Below, piece by piece: positions 1 to 5,741 of a stretch of DNA of 64,000 nucleotides. Location of the stretch: the IMG/VR virus record IMGVR_UViG_3300043429_000173, positions 1 through 64,000 of that record; one strand, written 5' to 3'. Position 1 is the first letter of the stretch, and the number at the start of each line of letters is the position of its first letter. The position numbers were made by a program, and so were the translations under genes. Below the pieces are notes generated by a model. The model was not told the DNA's origin, did not search any database, and saw only the letters and a program-made list of their open reading frames with translations. The stretch is from a virus.

Positions 1-30
1 GGGGGGGGTTGGGGGGGGGGTCGAGGGGGT
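1..30. other. G-rich tract at window edge
   Basis: Runs of 8, 10 and 5 G separated by TT and TCGA, unlike anything else in this AT-leaning genome. It could be a contig-end sequencing artefact, a real terminal sequence, or a G-quadruplex-forming tract. The sequence alone cannot decide. Confidence 0.5.
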
Positions 31-50
31 AAATAAAGTTACGAAAAGGG

Positions 51-78
51 TTGACATGGATTGAAAAATCTATATAAT
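51..78 (+). promoter_or_regulatory. Consensus sigma70 promoter
   Basis: TTGACA at 51-56 and TATAAT at 73-78, with a 16-bp spacer. Both hexamers are perfect. It reads towards the 203-aa gene at 142, giving a leader of about 55 nt. Confidence 0.85.
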
Positions 79-141
79 GGGAACTGTTGATGAGGCGCAA
101 GCAATTCAACAAACCTTTTAATTACTTTGGAGATATATCAA

Positions 142-753
142 ATGGCAACACCTAAAAAACAAGTAGCAACACTTAAACCAACAATGGTTGCATTCGCTGT
201 TAGTGAAACTGTAAACATGGAATTACCATACAATGGCGTAGACTTTAAGGCAGGCTTCACCTATGCGTCATCAGGTAAGGCTTTCGATGAGAGTATCATT
301 CTCGGGTTCTTCATTGGCAAGCCTGCACCAACGGCTGATGACTACAAGGCTGAATTCAAGAAGGCATTCCCGAAAGAACCTGCACCAACAAAGCGCAATG
401 GTCATTCAGCTGTCATTCAGAAACTTACGAAAGCCGCGAAAATTCAAGAGGCAATTGATAACGGCTTCAAACCATTAGAAGCATGGAATGATGAAGCGCA
501 TAAAAGCAAACGTACTCGCATTGGCAATATGACAATGGATGGCATTTACAAACTAGCCAAACCATTCTTGGGTGATGACAGCGAACCCGAAAGCGATGAC
601 GTGATTGCATTCAAGAAAGCAAAGGCATTCCGTACAGCATTGCTAGAATGCAAGGGCAAGAAATACCAAACAGCATTCACTAAACTTGAAGCACTTGCAC
701 AAGGCTTAGGTTGGGTGTTCGAAGCCGAAACCGAAGAAACCACAGAAGAATAG
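142..753 (+). CDS. Hypothetical protein, 203 aa
   Basis: First gene after the consensus promoter at 51-78, so probably strongly expressed early in infection. ATG 142 is preceded by TTTGGAG at 126-132, the same Shine-Dalgarno module used at 2937, 4049 and 5742. A TTG further upstream lies inside that site and is not the start. The protein is soluble and Lys/Glu rich with an acidic C-terminal tail (ETEETTEE); no membrane segment or catalytic motif is visible. A 26-bp perfect palindrome follows the stop. Function not recognised. Confidence 0.85.
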   Translation: MATPKKQVATLKPTMVAFAVSETVNMELPYNGVDFKAGFTYASSGKAFDESIILGFFIGKPAPTADDYKAEFKKAFPKEPAPTKRNGHSAVIQKLTKAAKIQEAIDNGFKPLEAWNDEAHKSKRTRIGNMTMDGIYKLAKPFLGDDSEPESDDVIAFKKAKAFRTALLECKGKKYQTAFTKLEALAQGLGWVFEAETEETTEE

Positions 754-760
754 GAAAGGG

Positions 761-786
761 AAAGAGGGCTTAATTAAGCCCTCTTT
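761..786. repeat. 26-bp perfect palindrome, copy 1 of palindrome family
   Basis: The core GGGCTTAATTAAGCCC is extended on both sides by AAAGA/TCTTT to give 26 bp of perfect dyad symmetry. It begins 7 bp after the stop of the 203-aa gene, so it may act as a 3' hairpin or terminator, though only TTTC follows the stem. It is the longest member of the eight-copy family in the first 7 kb. Confidence 0.85.
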
Positions 787-858
787 CAAACAATATGAAA
801 CCAATGCAATATGCGTGCTTCCAAATGGTTAGACGTGATTTACTAGAAGGATTTTATA

Positions 859-1035
859 ATGAACACCAATGATATAACTAGAAAAGATTTAGGGGAATTG
901 GTTGCATTAACCAGTTATTTAAATGAGATTAAAAAAGACTTACCTGCACCATATAAAGAGTATTCATTATACTGGGAAGAATTTGCAAGAAACCTAATGT
1001 ATAAATCTATAGACCCTGACAACCCGCCCCTATAA
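859..1035 (+). CDS. Small hypothetical protein, 58 aa
   Basis: ATG 859 with AGAAGG at 845-850. Begins MNTNDITRKDLGEL and is rich in charged and aromatic residues, with no membrane segment. It stops 7 bp before a strong terminator hairpin, which supports it as a real transcribed gene. Function unknown. Confidence 0.65.
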   Translation: MNTNDITRKDLGELVALTSYLNEIKKDLPAPYKEYSLYWEEFARNLMYKSIDPDNPPL

Positions 1036-1042
1036 CCAACCA

Positions 1043-1066
1043 ACCGCCTTCGGGCGGTATTTTTTT
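1043..1066 (+). terminator. Rho-independent terminator with UUCG loop
   Basis: Stem ACCGCC/GGCGGT (1043-1048 and 1053-1058) closed by TTCG, followed by ATTTTTTT. It ends the short transcription unit begun at 51. Confidence 0.9.
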
Positions 1067-1083
1067 GCCCTAATTTTTTATTA

Positions 1084-1200
1084 GGAACCAGTGTCATTTC
1101 AGCCAGCGAGGCTGAGCAAGTCAGCGAAACTGATCTTGTAAAGCTAAGCTGGTTGGAATGAACGAAGCGAAGCTGAGTAAGAGAAGTTGACACTGGTTCC
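1084..1200. repeat. 117-bp element bounded by 13-bp inverted repeats
   Basis: GGAACCAGTGTCA (1084-1096) and its exact reverse complement (1188-1200) enclose 91 bp rich in short hairpins. These include CAGCC/GGCTG with loop AGCGA at 1100-1114, and TCAG/CTGA with loop CGAAA at 1121-1133. It could be a structured RNA, a MITE-like insertion or a protein-binding array. No target-site duplication was noticed. A further hairpin TGCGC/GCGCA follows at 1213-1229. No gene is supported here. Confidence 0.7.
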
Positions 1201-1262
1201 AAGAAGCTAGTCTGCGCGTGCGTAGCGCATAACACAACTGACAATCCCACCGCTAAATCGAC

Positions 1263-1280
1263 TGGGCTTAATTAAGCCCA
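1263..1280. repeat. 18-bp palindrome, copy 2
   Basis: TGGGCTTAATTAAGCCCA, perfect dyad symmetry, in the non-coding control region immediately before the iteron cluster. Confidence 0.9.
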
Positions 1281-1284
1281 CGTA

Positions 1285-1755
1285 AATGTTCCGTATGCGC
1301 TAATCCTTTTAGTTCCGTTTAATTCCGCGTGATAACTTAGCAATACGTTAGCGTGATAATGTTCCGATTTTGCTTATAATGTTCCACTTTTTTTGTCTAA
1401 TGTTCTTGCCATGCAAAGGCGCATAGAACCTAGCGTTTCGCAATACCAAAGTGTAATGTTCTTATATATATGTTATCAATAAAGAAATAAATATATATTA
1501 ATACGAGCTCTTTATAATATTTAAATAATACGTGTTGTAATTATTTTTTAATTTTTAGACTTTTTGTAGGAGGCACGCTTTGCAAAATAAATCGGAACAA
1601 AAGAACATTATCAATCTACACCATCAAAAAATCCAAGCAAATCAAGGCACTTTATAATGTTCCACTTTGCACATCTATACGGAACATTACGAAAAAAACT
1701 GGAACATTGTCCTATTCCCACCATATCTCAAAACCGCGCCCACAGGTAATGTTCC
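1285..1755. other. Iteron cluster with AT-rich core: candidate replication origin
   Basis: Ten copies of AATGTTC[C/T] lie in 471 bp. Seven are on the plus strand (starts 1285, 1358, 1378, 1399, 1455, 1656, 1748) and three are inverted (1602, 1681, 1701). Several extend to TAATGTTCCACTTT. A 9-bp direct repeat GCGTGATAA occurs at 1327 and 1351. About 100 bp of nearly pure A/T lies at 1463-1560 in the middle, suited to strand opening. There is no credible gene. This iteron-plus-AT layout is typical of phage and plasmid origins; the origin role is inferred, and operators for a regulator are the alternative. Confidence 0.6.
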
Positions 1756-1836
1756 ACTTTTCTGCACCACCAAAAAATCCAATTCTCTATCATCGAACAA
1801 AACACCACTAAAAACCACATGACGTATTTAGGGGGC

Positions 1837-1865
1837 TTGACACGGCTTATAGCCTATGATATAAT
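1837..1865 (+). promoter_or_regulatory. Perfect sigma70 promoter for the main early operon
   Basis: TTGACA 1837-1842, 17-bp spacer, TATAAT 1860-1865: both hexamers and the spacing are optimal. The predicted start near 1872 gives a leader of about 310 nt before the first gene at 2181. Confidence 0.92.
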
Positions 1866-1897
1866 GTATCTAACGACTGGAAGATTATCCATCGTAC

Positions 1898-1934
1898 TGT
1901 TCTTTAACAATATACAAGTGTTTTAGGTGTGGGC
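1898..1934 (+). promoter_or_regulatory. rrn-like boxA and boxC antitermination leader
   Basis: TGTTCTTTAACAAT at 1898-1911 differs by one base from the E. coli ribosomal RNA boxA (TGCTCTTTAACAAT). GTGTGGGC at 1927-1934 matches the boxC element that follows boxA in E. coli rrn leaders; the gap is 15 nt here against 14 nt there, from memory. It lies about 26 nt after the expected transcription start. BoxA RNA binds NusB-NusE (S10) and makes polymerase resistant to Rho, so this probably protects the roughly 22-kb operon downstream. That role is inferred. Confidence 0.65.
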
Positions 1935-1947
1935 TTAATTAAGCCCA
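1930..1947. repeat. 18-bp palindrome, copy 3
   Basis: Perfect TGGGCTTAATTAAGCCCA in the operon leader. Its first five bases overlap the boxC-like GTGTGGGC. The rest of the leader to 2180 contains an inverted pair ACTACGGG (2011-2018) and CCCGTAGT (2128-2135), but no gene I can support. Confidence 0.9.
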
Positions 1948-2180
1948 GTAGTATCATGTGTTATTTAAGTATCACATCTAAAATCATAAAACACCCACAC
2001 GCATGGTAAAACTACGGGTAAGTATTGGCTCGTTGTGTAATAGCAATCCCAAGAAAATGCCTTAACCTAAACGTGTGGAGTTAGTGTTTTATTATGCACA
2101 CTATATAAAACAGAAGGGGTGAGTGCGCCCGTAGTATGCATATCAAGCATTAACATTATTTAACTAACAGAGGAGTTATC

Positions 2181-2429
2181 ATGAGTGATACATTGAAAGA
2201 CCAGTTACAAAGGTGGCGCGACAATCAGCCACAGCCTAGCAATCCAAAAGCAGTGGGCTTAATTAAGCCCAACCTATCAACCCACAGACACACAGGTAAA
2301 CATGCTCTCAAATCATACAAGGGCATCGTTGAGTTTCCACACACTAGAGGTGGTGGCATTGTGTGGCTTAAATCAGCACAAGCATTAACTAACTATGAGA
2401 ACAAAAACTATAAGGTGGTGTGGCTATGA
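2181..2429 (+). CDS. Hypothetical protein, 82 aa, first gene of the early operon
   Basis: ATG 2181 with GAGGAG 7 nt upstream. A small basic soluble protein (MSDTLKDQLQRW start) with a Gly-rich stretch TRGGG. Palindrome copy 4 lies in frame at 2254-2271 and encodes Gly-Leu-Ile-Lys-Pro, so six residues appear to have been inserted. It overlaps the next gene by ATGA. No known family recognised. Confidence 0.75.
   Translation: MSDTLKDQLQRWRDNQPQPSNPKAVGLIKPNLSTHRHTGKHALKSYKGIVEFPHTRGGGIVWLKSAQALTNYENKNYKVVWL
2254..2271. repeat. 18-bp palindrome, copy 4, inside a gene
   Basis: Perfect TGGGCTTAATTAAGCCCA within the 82-aa gene. Its length is a multiple of three and it leaves the frame open. Confidence 0.9.
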
Positions 2430-2629
2430 GTTACTGTCAAGTATGTAAGGTAGAGGTCAAGCAAGCGCGGTGGGACTTAGGTTATCGCACGTGCTTAGAT
2501 TGTGGTGAGGTAGATGCGCGGTCATTCAAGCACACAATAGTGCCAATGCCCAAATCAAATTATATTGTCGTAACAGACATGGCATTACTTCGTGGGTTAA
2601 ACAGTAGTCATAAAGGAGGTGTAGCATGA
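2426..2629 (+). CDS. Small zinc-ribbon protein, 67 aa
   Basis: ATG 2426 overlaps the previous stop (ATGA), so translation is probably coupled. Two CxxC pairs, CQVC and CLDC, about 20 residues apart near the N-terminus suggest a single structural zinc site. Such small zinc-ribbon proteins are common in phage early regions and usually bind nucleic acid or protein. No specific partner is evident. Confidence 0.75.
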   Translation: MSYCQVCKVEVKQARWDLGYRTCLDCGEVDARSFKHTIVPMPKSNYIVVTDMALLRGLNSSHKGGVA

Positions 2630-2844
2630 CAGACCAACCAACAGAGGAAGCAGTCAACAAGTTATTAGGTAAGAAGCTATATCATGTGTATGCCCGTGAA
2701 ACTGTGTACTCACGGAAAGATGTGTGGGCTATGGATGCAGATGAAGCAGAGACCTTAGCGAACAATGAAGGATTCAGCACCGATGAAATAATTGATGGTG
2801 ATAATTTTGAAATTACAGACGTGGAGGTAGATGATGAAGCCTGA
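2626..2844 (+). CDS. Hypothetical acidic protein, 72 aa
   Basis: Starts with an ATGA overlap and AAAGGAGG about 8 nt upstream, a very strong site. Acidic C-terminus (DNFEITDVEVDDEA). The middle (YARETVYSRKDVWAMDADEAETLA) resembles short phage proteins of unknown role. No motif found. Confidence 0.75.
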   Translation: MTDQPTEEAVNKLLGKKLYHVYARETVYSRKDVWAMDADEAETLANNEGFSTDEIIDGDNFEITDVEVDDEA

Positions 2845-2914
2845 TGACTGGGATAAGGTAGTGTTTTGGGTAAGTGTAGTAATAGCAGTTCTTTTAATCA
2901 CTGGGCTTATTTAA
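2834..2914 (+). CDS. Tiny membrane peptide, 26 aa
   Basis: ATG 2834 is 5 nt after GGAGGT and overlaps the previous gene. MKPDDWDKVVF is followed by a single hydrophobic helix (WVSVVIAVLLITGLI) that ends the protein. Its TAA stop lies inside palindrome copy 5. Small single-span peptides recur through this operon. Real but of unknown function; its shortness limits confidence. Confidence 0.5.
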   Translation: MKPDDWDKVVFWVSVVIAVLLITGLI

Positions 2915-2919
2915 GCCCA
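2902..2919. repeat. 18-bp near-palindrome, copy 5
   Basis: TGGGCTTATTTAAGCCCA has one central mismatch to the consensus. It is followed directly by TCACTTTGGAG, the Shine-Dalgarno module of the AAA+ gene at 2937. Confidence 0.85.
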
Positions 2920-2936
2920 TCACTTTGGAGAGTATC

Positions 2937-4007
2937 ATGGAAGGTATCAATAACGTAGTATCACTAGCTGATGCGTCAGCTATCATTGCAACAACAGGTG
3001 ATGTAGTAACAACAATCTTAGTAGGTGAGCCTGGAATTGGTAAGTCTAGCTTGCGTAATGACATCCTAGCTAAGCTCGGATGGGGACAAGACCAATGCGT
3101 GTATCTCGATGCACCACTACTAGATTTTCCCGACTTCTATATGCCCGATGTCAACAACGGCATCACAACTAATGCGTATCACGAACGATGGCATCTAGAC
3201 AGCGACAAGCCACAGTTATATATGGTGGACGAGATTGGTAAGATGGCAGGCGTAGCACGCCCAATGATTACTAGGTTCTTACTAGAACGTACAGTATCAG
3301 ACAAGCCCATCCCGAAAGGCTCGATCGTTTTTGCGACATCTAACCTTGCAACCGATGGTGTGGGTGATAGTTTCCCTGCTCATCTAAACAACCGCGTGTC
3401 TACAGTCGAGGTCAGCAAGCCCGATGCGGATAGTGTTGTTGAGTTCGGTACTGCACACGGCATGAATGGTACTCTTATTTACTTTATACGAGAGAACCCT
3501 GAAACGTGCCAATCATACCGCGACCTTGACGAGGAGGCACAACGTAACAACAAGTATAATTTCAATCCTAAGTACAACACTAAAGCGTTCTGTTCTAATC
3601 GTTCGTTTTGGATGGCAAGTAACACACTCGACAAGATGGAAGCAGGACTACTTACTAAGCCACAAGCGATGGCACATATTTGTGGTGCGATTGGCGCACC
3701 TGCTACCGCAGAGTTATGGGCTACAGTAGAGTTAGCGGACACACTACCATCACGTTCATCCATCTACAACGACCCTGAGAATGCGCGAATTCCCGACAGC
3801 CTAGCTAGTCAGTTGTTGTTATCGACACGCTTAGCTTCAGGGCTTGATGATAAAAATGCAGATGCTACATCTACCTACATGGTCAGACTTGAGCCTGAGA
3901 TTCAAGCAGTCACAGGTCGCATCATCTTCAAATCAAAAGCACAGGTAGCGATGCGTAGCCCTGCCATGCGCCAATGGGTAACAACATTCACTAAGGAGTT
4001 TATCTAA
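2937..4007 (+). CDS. MoxR-type AAA+ ATPase
   Basis: Cytoplasmic ATPase of the MoxR branch of AAA+ proteins, 356 aa. Visible are Walker A GEPGIGKSS (residues 30-38), Walker B LYMVDEIG (94-101), sensor-1 VFATSN (131-136) and a likely arginine-finger NNR at 151-153. ATG 2937 follows TTTGGAG by 9 nt; a TTG upstream is inside that site. MoxR ATPases usually work with von Willebrand A proteins encoded nearby, as chaperone-like machines that load metal centres or remodel complexes. Here the vWA partner is at 5742, with a DUF3150-like gene between. The phage substrate is unknown. Confidence 0.9.
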   Translation: MEGINNVVSLADASAIIATTGDVVTTILVGEPGIGKSSLRNDILAKLGWGQDQCVYLDAPLLDFPDFYMPDVNNGITTNAYHERWHLDSDKPQLYMVDEIGKMAGVARPMITRFLLERTVSDKPIPKGSIVFATSNLATDGVGDSFPAHLNNRVSTVEVSKPDADSVVEFGTAHGMNGTLIYFIRENPETCQSYRDLDEEAQRNNKYNFNPKYNTKAFCSNRSFWMASNTLDKMEAGLLTKPQAMAHICGAIGAPATAELWATVELADTLPSRSSIYNDPENARIPDSLASQLLLSTRLASGLDDKNADATSTYMVRLEPEIQAVTGRIIFKSKAQVAMRSPAMRQWVTTFTKEFI

Positions 4008-4013
4008 TCAACA

Positions 4014-4031
4014 TGGGCTTAATTAAGCCCA
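4014..4031. repeat. 18-bp palindrome, copy 6
   Basis: Perfect copy between the MoxR gene and the next gene, followed by CTACTTTGGAGGTTAT and ATG 4049. The same arrangement occurs at 5709. Confidence 0.9.
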
Positions 4032-4048
4032 CTACTTTGGAGGTTATT

Positions 4049-4453
4049 ATGGGTTATAGAAGTGCAGTAAAAAGTTGTATCTATTCAGATGACTTAGAGT
4101 TATTTGATGCGTTCATAGCAGGTCAGAAGTTAGCAGAGCCTCGCATATTTGATGACAGTAATTGGTTCAAGGACAACATCCGATTTACTGAGGTGGTGTA
4201 CAAAGATGTGCAGGGTGTGATTGTTCAGCACATCAAAATCCTAGACATGCAATGCGATGATGTTAAGTGGTATGACGATTTCGAGGACGTCAAAGGATGG
4301 ACTAGGTTGTTAGCCAATGCCGAGGAACAAGGACTTAACTATGAGTTCGTGCGAGTAGGTGAGGAAAGCGATGACATCGAGAGTGAACAAGGCGGTGATA
4401 GCGTAGAGCATTTCCTATATCCAACAACAAGTATTAGCTGTGAATATAACTAA
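4049..4453 (+). CDS. Hypothetical protein, 134 aa, in the MoxR-vWA cluster
   Basis: ATG 4049 sits 6 nt after TTTGGAGG. An upstream in-frame ATG at 4013 would read through the palindrome as MGLIKP and is not favoured. Starts MGYRSAVKSCIYSDD; acidic overall, with aspartate-rich stretches and no membrane segment. It lies between the ATPase and the DUF3150-like gene, so a role in that machine is plausible by position only. Confidence 0.75.
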   Translation: MGYRSAVKSCIYSDDLELFDAFIAGQKLAEPRIFDDSNWFKDNIRFTEVVYKDVQGVIVQHIKILDMQCDDVKWYDDFEDVKGWTRLLANAEEQGLNYEFVRVGEESDDIESEQGGDSVEHFLYPTTSISCEYN

Positions 4454-4464
4454 GGAGTATCAAC

Positions 4465-5325
4465 ATGGACAAAATCAATTTAAGTAATCAAGCAATCTTA
4501 GTAGAGTTAAACATCCGTATGCCTAGCTTTCGCAAGCTAGATAAGAAAGTATCAAAGGAAGTAACAGACCGCAAAGGTGCTAACGAGGATGCAGGTAGAT
4601 TCAACAAGCACTTGTTAGCAGGTGTCGACCAGTTAGATAAGCTACAAAAATGGGTATCGTCAGCGCGTGTCGAGTTCTACTATAAAACATTGCCGTGGTC
4701 AGATAGCGGTCAGCGTATGTGCGACATCCGTAACTTTATTATCCTAAAGGATTGGCTCAATGATATGCGCACTGAGTTCGATCGAATGGCACAGGACTTT
4801 ATCAATATCTATCCTAATCTAGTATCAGCACAAGCATTTAAGATGGGTACGATGTTCGATAGGTCAGAGTATCCCGATGTATCAGAGGTGGCTAAGCGGT
4901 TCGGCTTCGGCTTTACATTCCTACCATTGCCTGAACGTGGTGATTTCCGTGTGGATGTATCGCATGACATCGCAGAAGCATTAGAAGCAGAGTATGAGAA
5001 GGTGTATGCAGAACGTACCAACGCGGCAATGACAGACCTATGGGACAGACTATATAAAGTAACTAAGCATATCAGCGACCGCCTCGCAGACAACACAGAC
5101 GGCACTAAGAAAATCATCCGTGATAGCGTGCTAGACAATGCGATTGAGTTATGTAGCCTACTTTCTGTTATGAACGTAACACATGATGAGAAGTTAGAAC
5201 AAGCACGCAGACAGCTAGAGAATACCTTGCATGGTGTGGATATGAAAGAGATACGTGATAGTGATGCTATCCGTAAGCACGTCAAGGCACAGGTCGATGA
5301 GTTATCAGATAAATTGGGGTGGTAA
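4465..5325 (+). CDS. DUF3150-like protein, 286 aa
   Basis: A soluble, mostly helical protein with coiled-coil potential at both ends and a central section DFINIYPNLVSAQAFKMG followed by FGFGFTFLPLP. This layout matches my memory of the DUF3150 family, found beside MoxR ATPases and vWA proteins in bacteria and phages; the assignment is moderate. AAGGAG lies 11 nt before the ATG. Probably the third member of the MoxR-vWA module. No catalytic motif is visible. Confidence 0.7.
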   Translation: MDKINLSNQAILVELNIRMPSFRKLDKKVSKEVTDRKGANEDAGRFNKHLLAGVDQLDKLQKWVSSARVEFYYKTLPWSDSGQRMCDIRNFIILKDWLNDMRTEFDRMAQDFINIYPNLVSAQAFKMGTMFDRSEYPDVSEVAKRFGFGFTFLPLPERGDFRVDVSHDIAEALEAEYEKVYAERTNAAMTDLWDRLYKVTKHISDRLADNTDGTKKIIRDSVLDNAIELCSLLSVMNVTHDEKLEQARRQLENTLHGVDMKEIRDSDAIRKHVKAQVDELSDKLGW

Positions 5326-5327
5326 TC

Positions 5328-5519
5328 ATGACATTATCAGAAGCGAATAGCGCACTACGATTGTATGGGTTAAAGATGGACAGGGTGTTGTTGCATCGTG
5401 ATGGTGATATAGAAACATTCCAGTACACAGTAGCTAACGACCGAGAAATCCATGCGATTGGTACTTGGGACTTGCCTATACAGAAAGTGTATGAGCATGT
5501 GGTGGAGAATTTCACATGA
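5328..5519 (+). CDS. Hypothetical protein, 63 aa, tandem paralogue A
   Basis: ATG 5328 with GGGGTGG upstream. Begins MTLSEANSALRLYGLKM, which aligns with the start of the next gene (MTMNEVNAVAKLFGLQV). The pair looks like an old tandem duplication. No known domain. Confidence 0.7.
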   Translation: MTLSEANSALRLYGLKMDRVLLHRDGDIETFQYTVANDREIHAIGTWDLPIQKVYEHVVENFT

Positions 5520-5707
5520 CAATGAATGAGGTCAATGCAGTTGCAAAATTGTTCGGGCTTCAAGTTCGCAAGAACAAAAGGGGTGACTATTGGATTCGTA
5601 ACATAGGTGAAAAGAAATGGATTCCTGTAATTAGTAAATTCAAGACTTACACCAATGCAGATATATGCGAAGCAATATGTAGTGAGCCTGAGTATTACAA
5701 ATCTTAA
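5516..5707 (+). CDS. Hypothetical protein, 63 aa, tandem paralogue B
   Basis: Coupled to the previous gene by ATGA; a second ATG at 5522 is an alternative start. It shares the N-terminal NxxxxLxGL pattern with its neighbour but has a basic, aromatic middle (KNKRGDYWIRN). Function unknown. Confidence 0.7.
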   Translation: MTMNEVNAVAKLFGLQVRKNKRGDYWIRNIGEKKWIPVISKFKTYTNADICEAICSEPEYYKS

Positions 5708-5708
5708 C

Positions 5709-5724
5709 GGGCTTAATTAAGCCC
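5709..5724. repeat. Palindrome, copy 7
   Basis: GGGCTTAATTAAGCCC just after a stop codon, followed by ACTACTTTGGAGGTTAT and ATG 5742. This is the same hairpin plus Shine-Dalgarno module as at 4014-4049. Confidence 0.9.
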
Positions 5725-5741
5725 ACTACTTTGGAGGTTAT

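Noticed and set aside
915-1250. Minus-strand frame of 111 codons across the terminator and inverted-repeat element
   Set aside because: It reads through the 117-bp structured element, the terminator and the 58-aa gene, with no credible start or protein features.
1956-2009. A 17-codon frame (MCYLSITSK start) in the operon leader, possible leader peptide
   Set aside because: No Shine-Dalgarno site and no runs of one amino acid that would point to attenuation; chance is likely.
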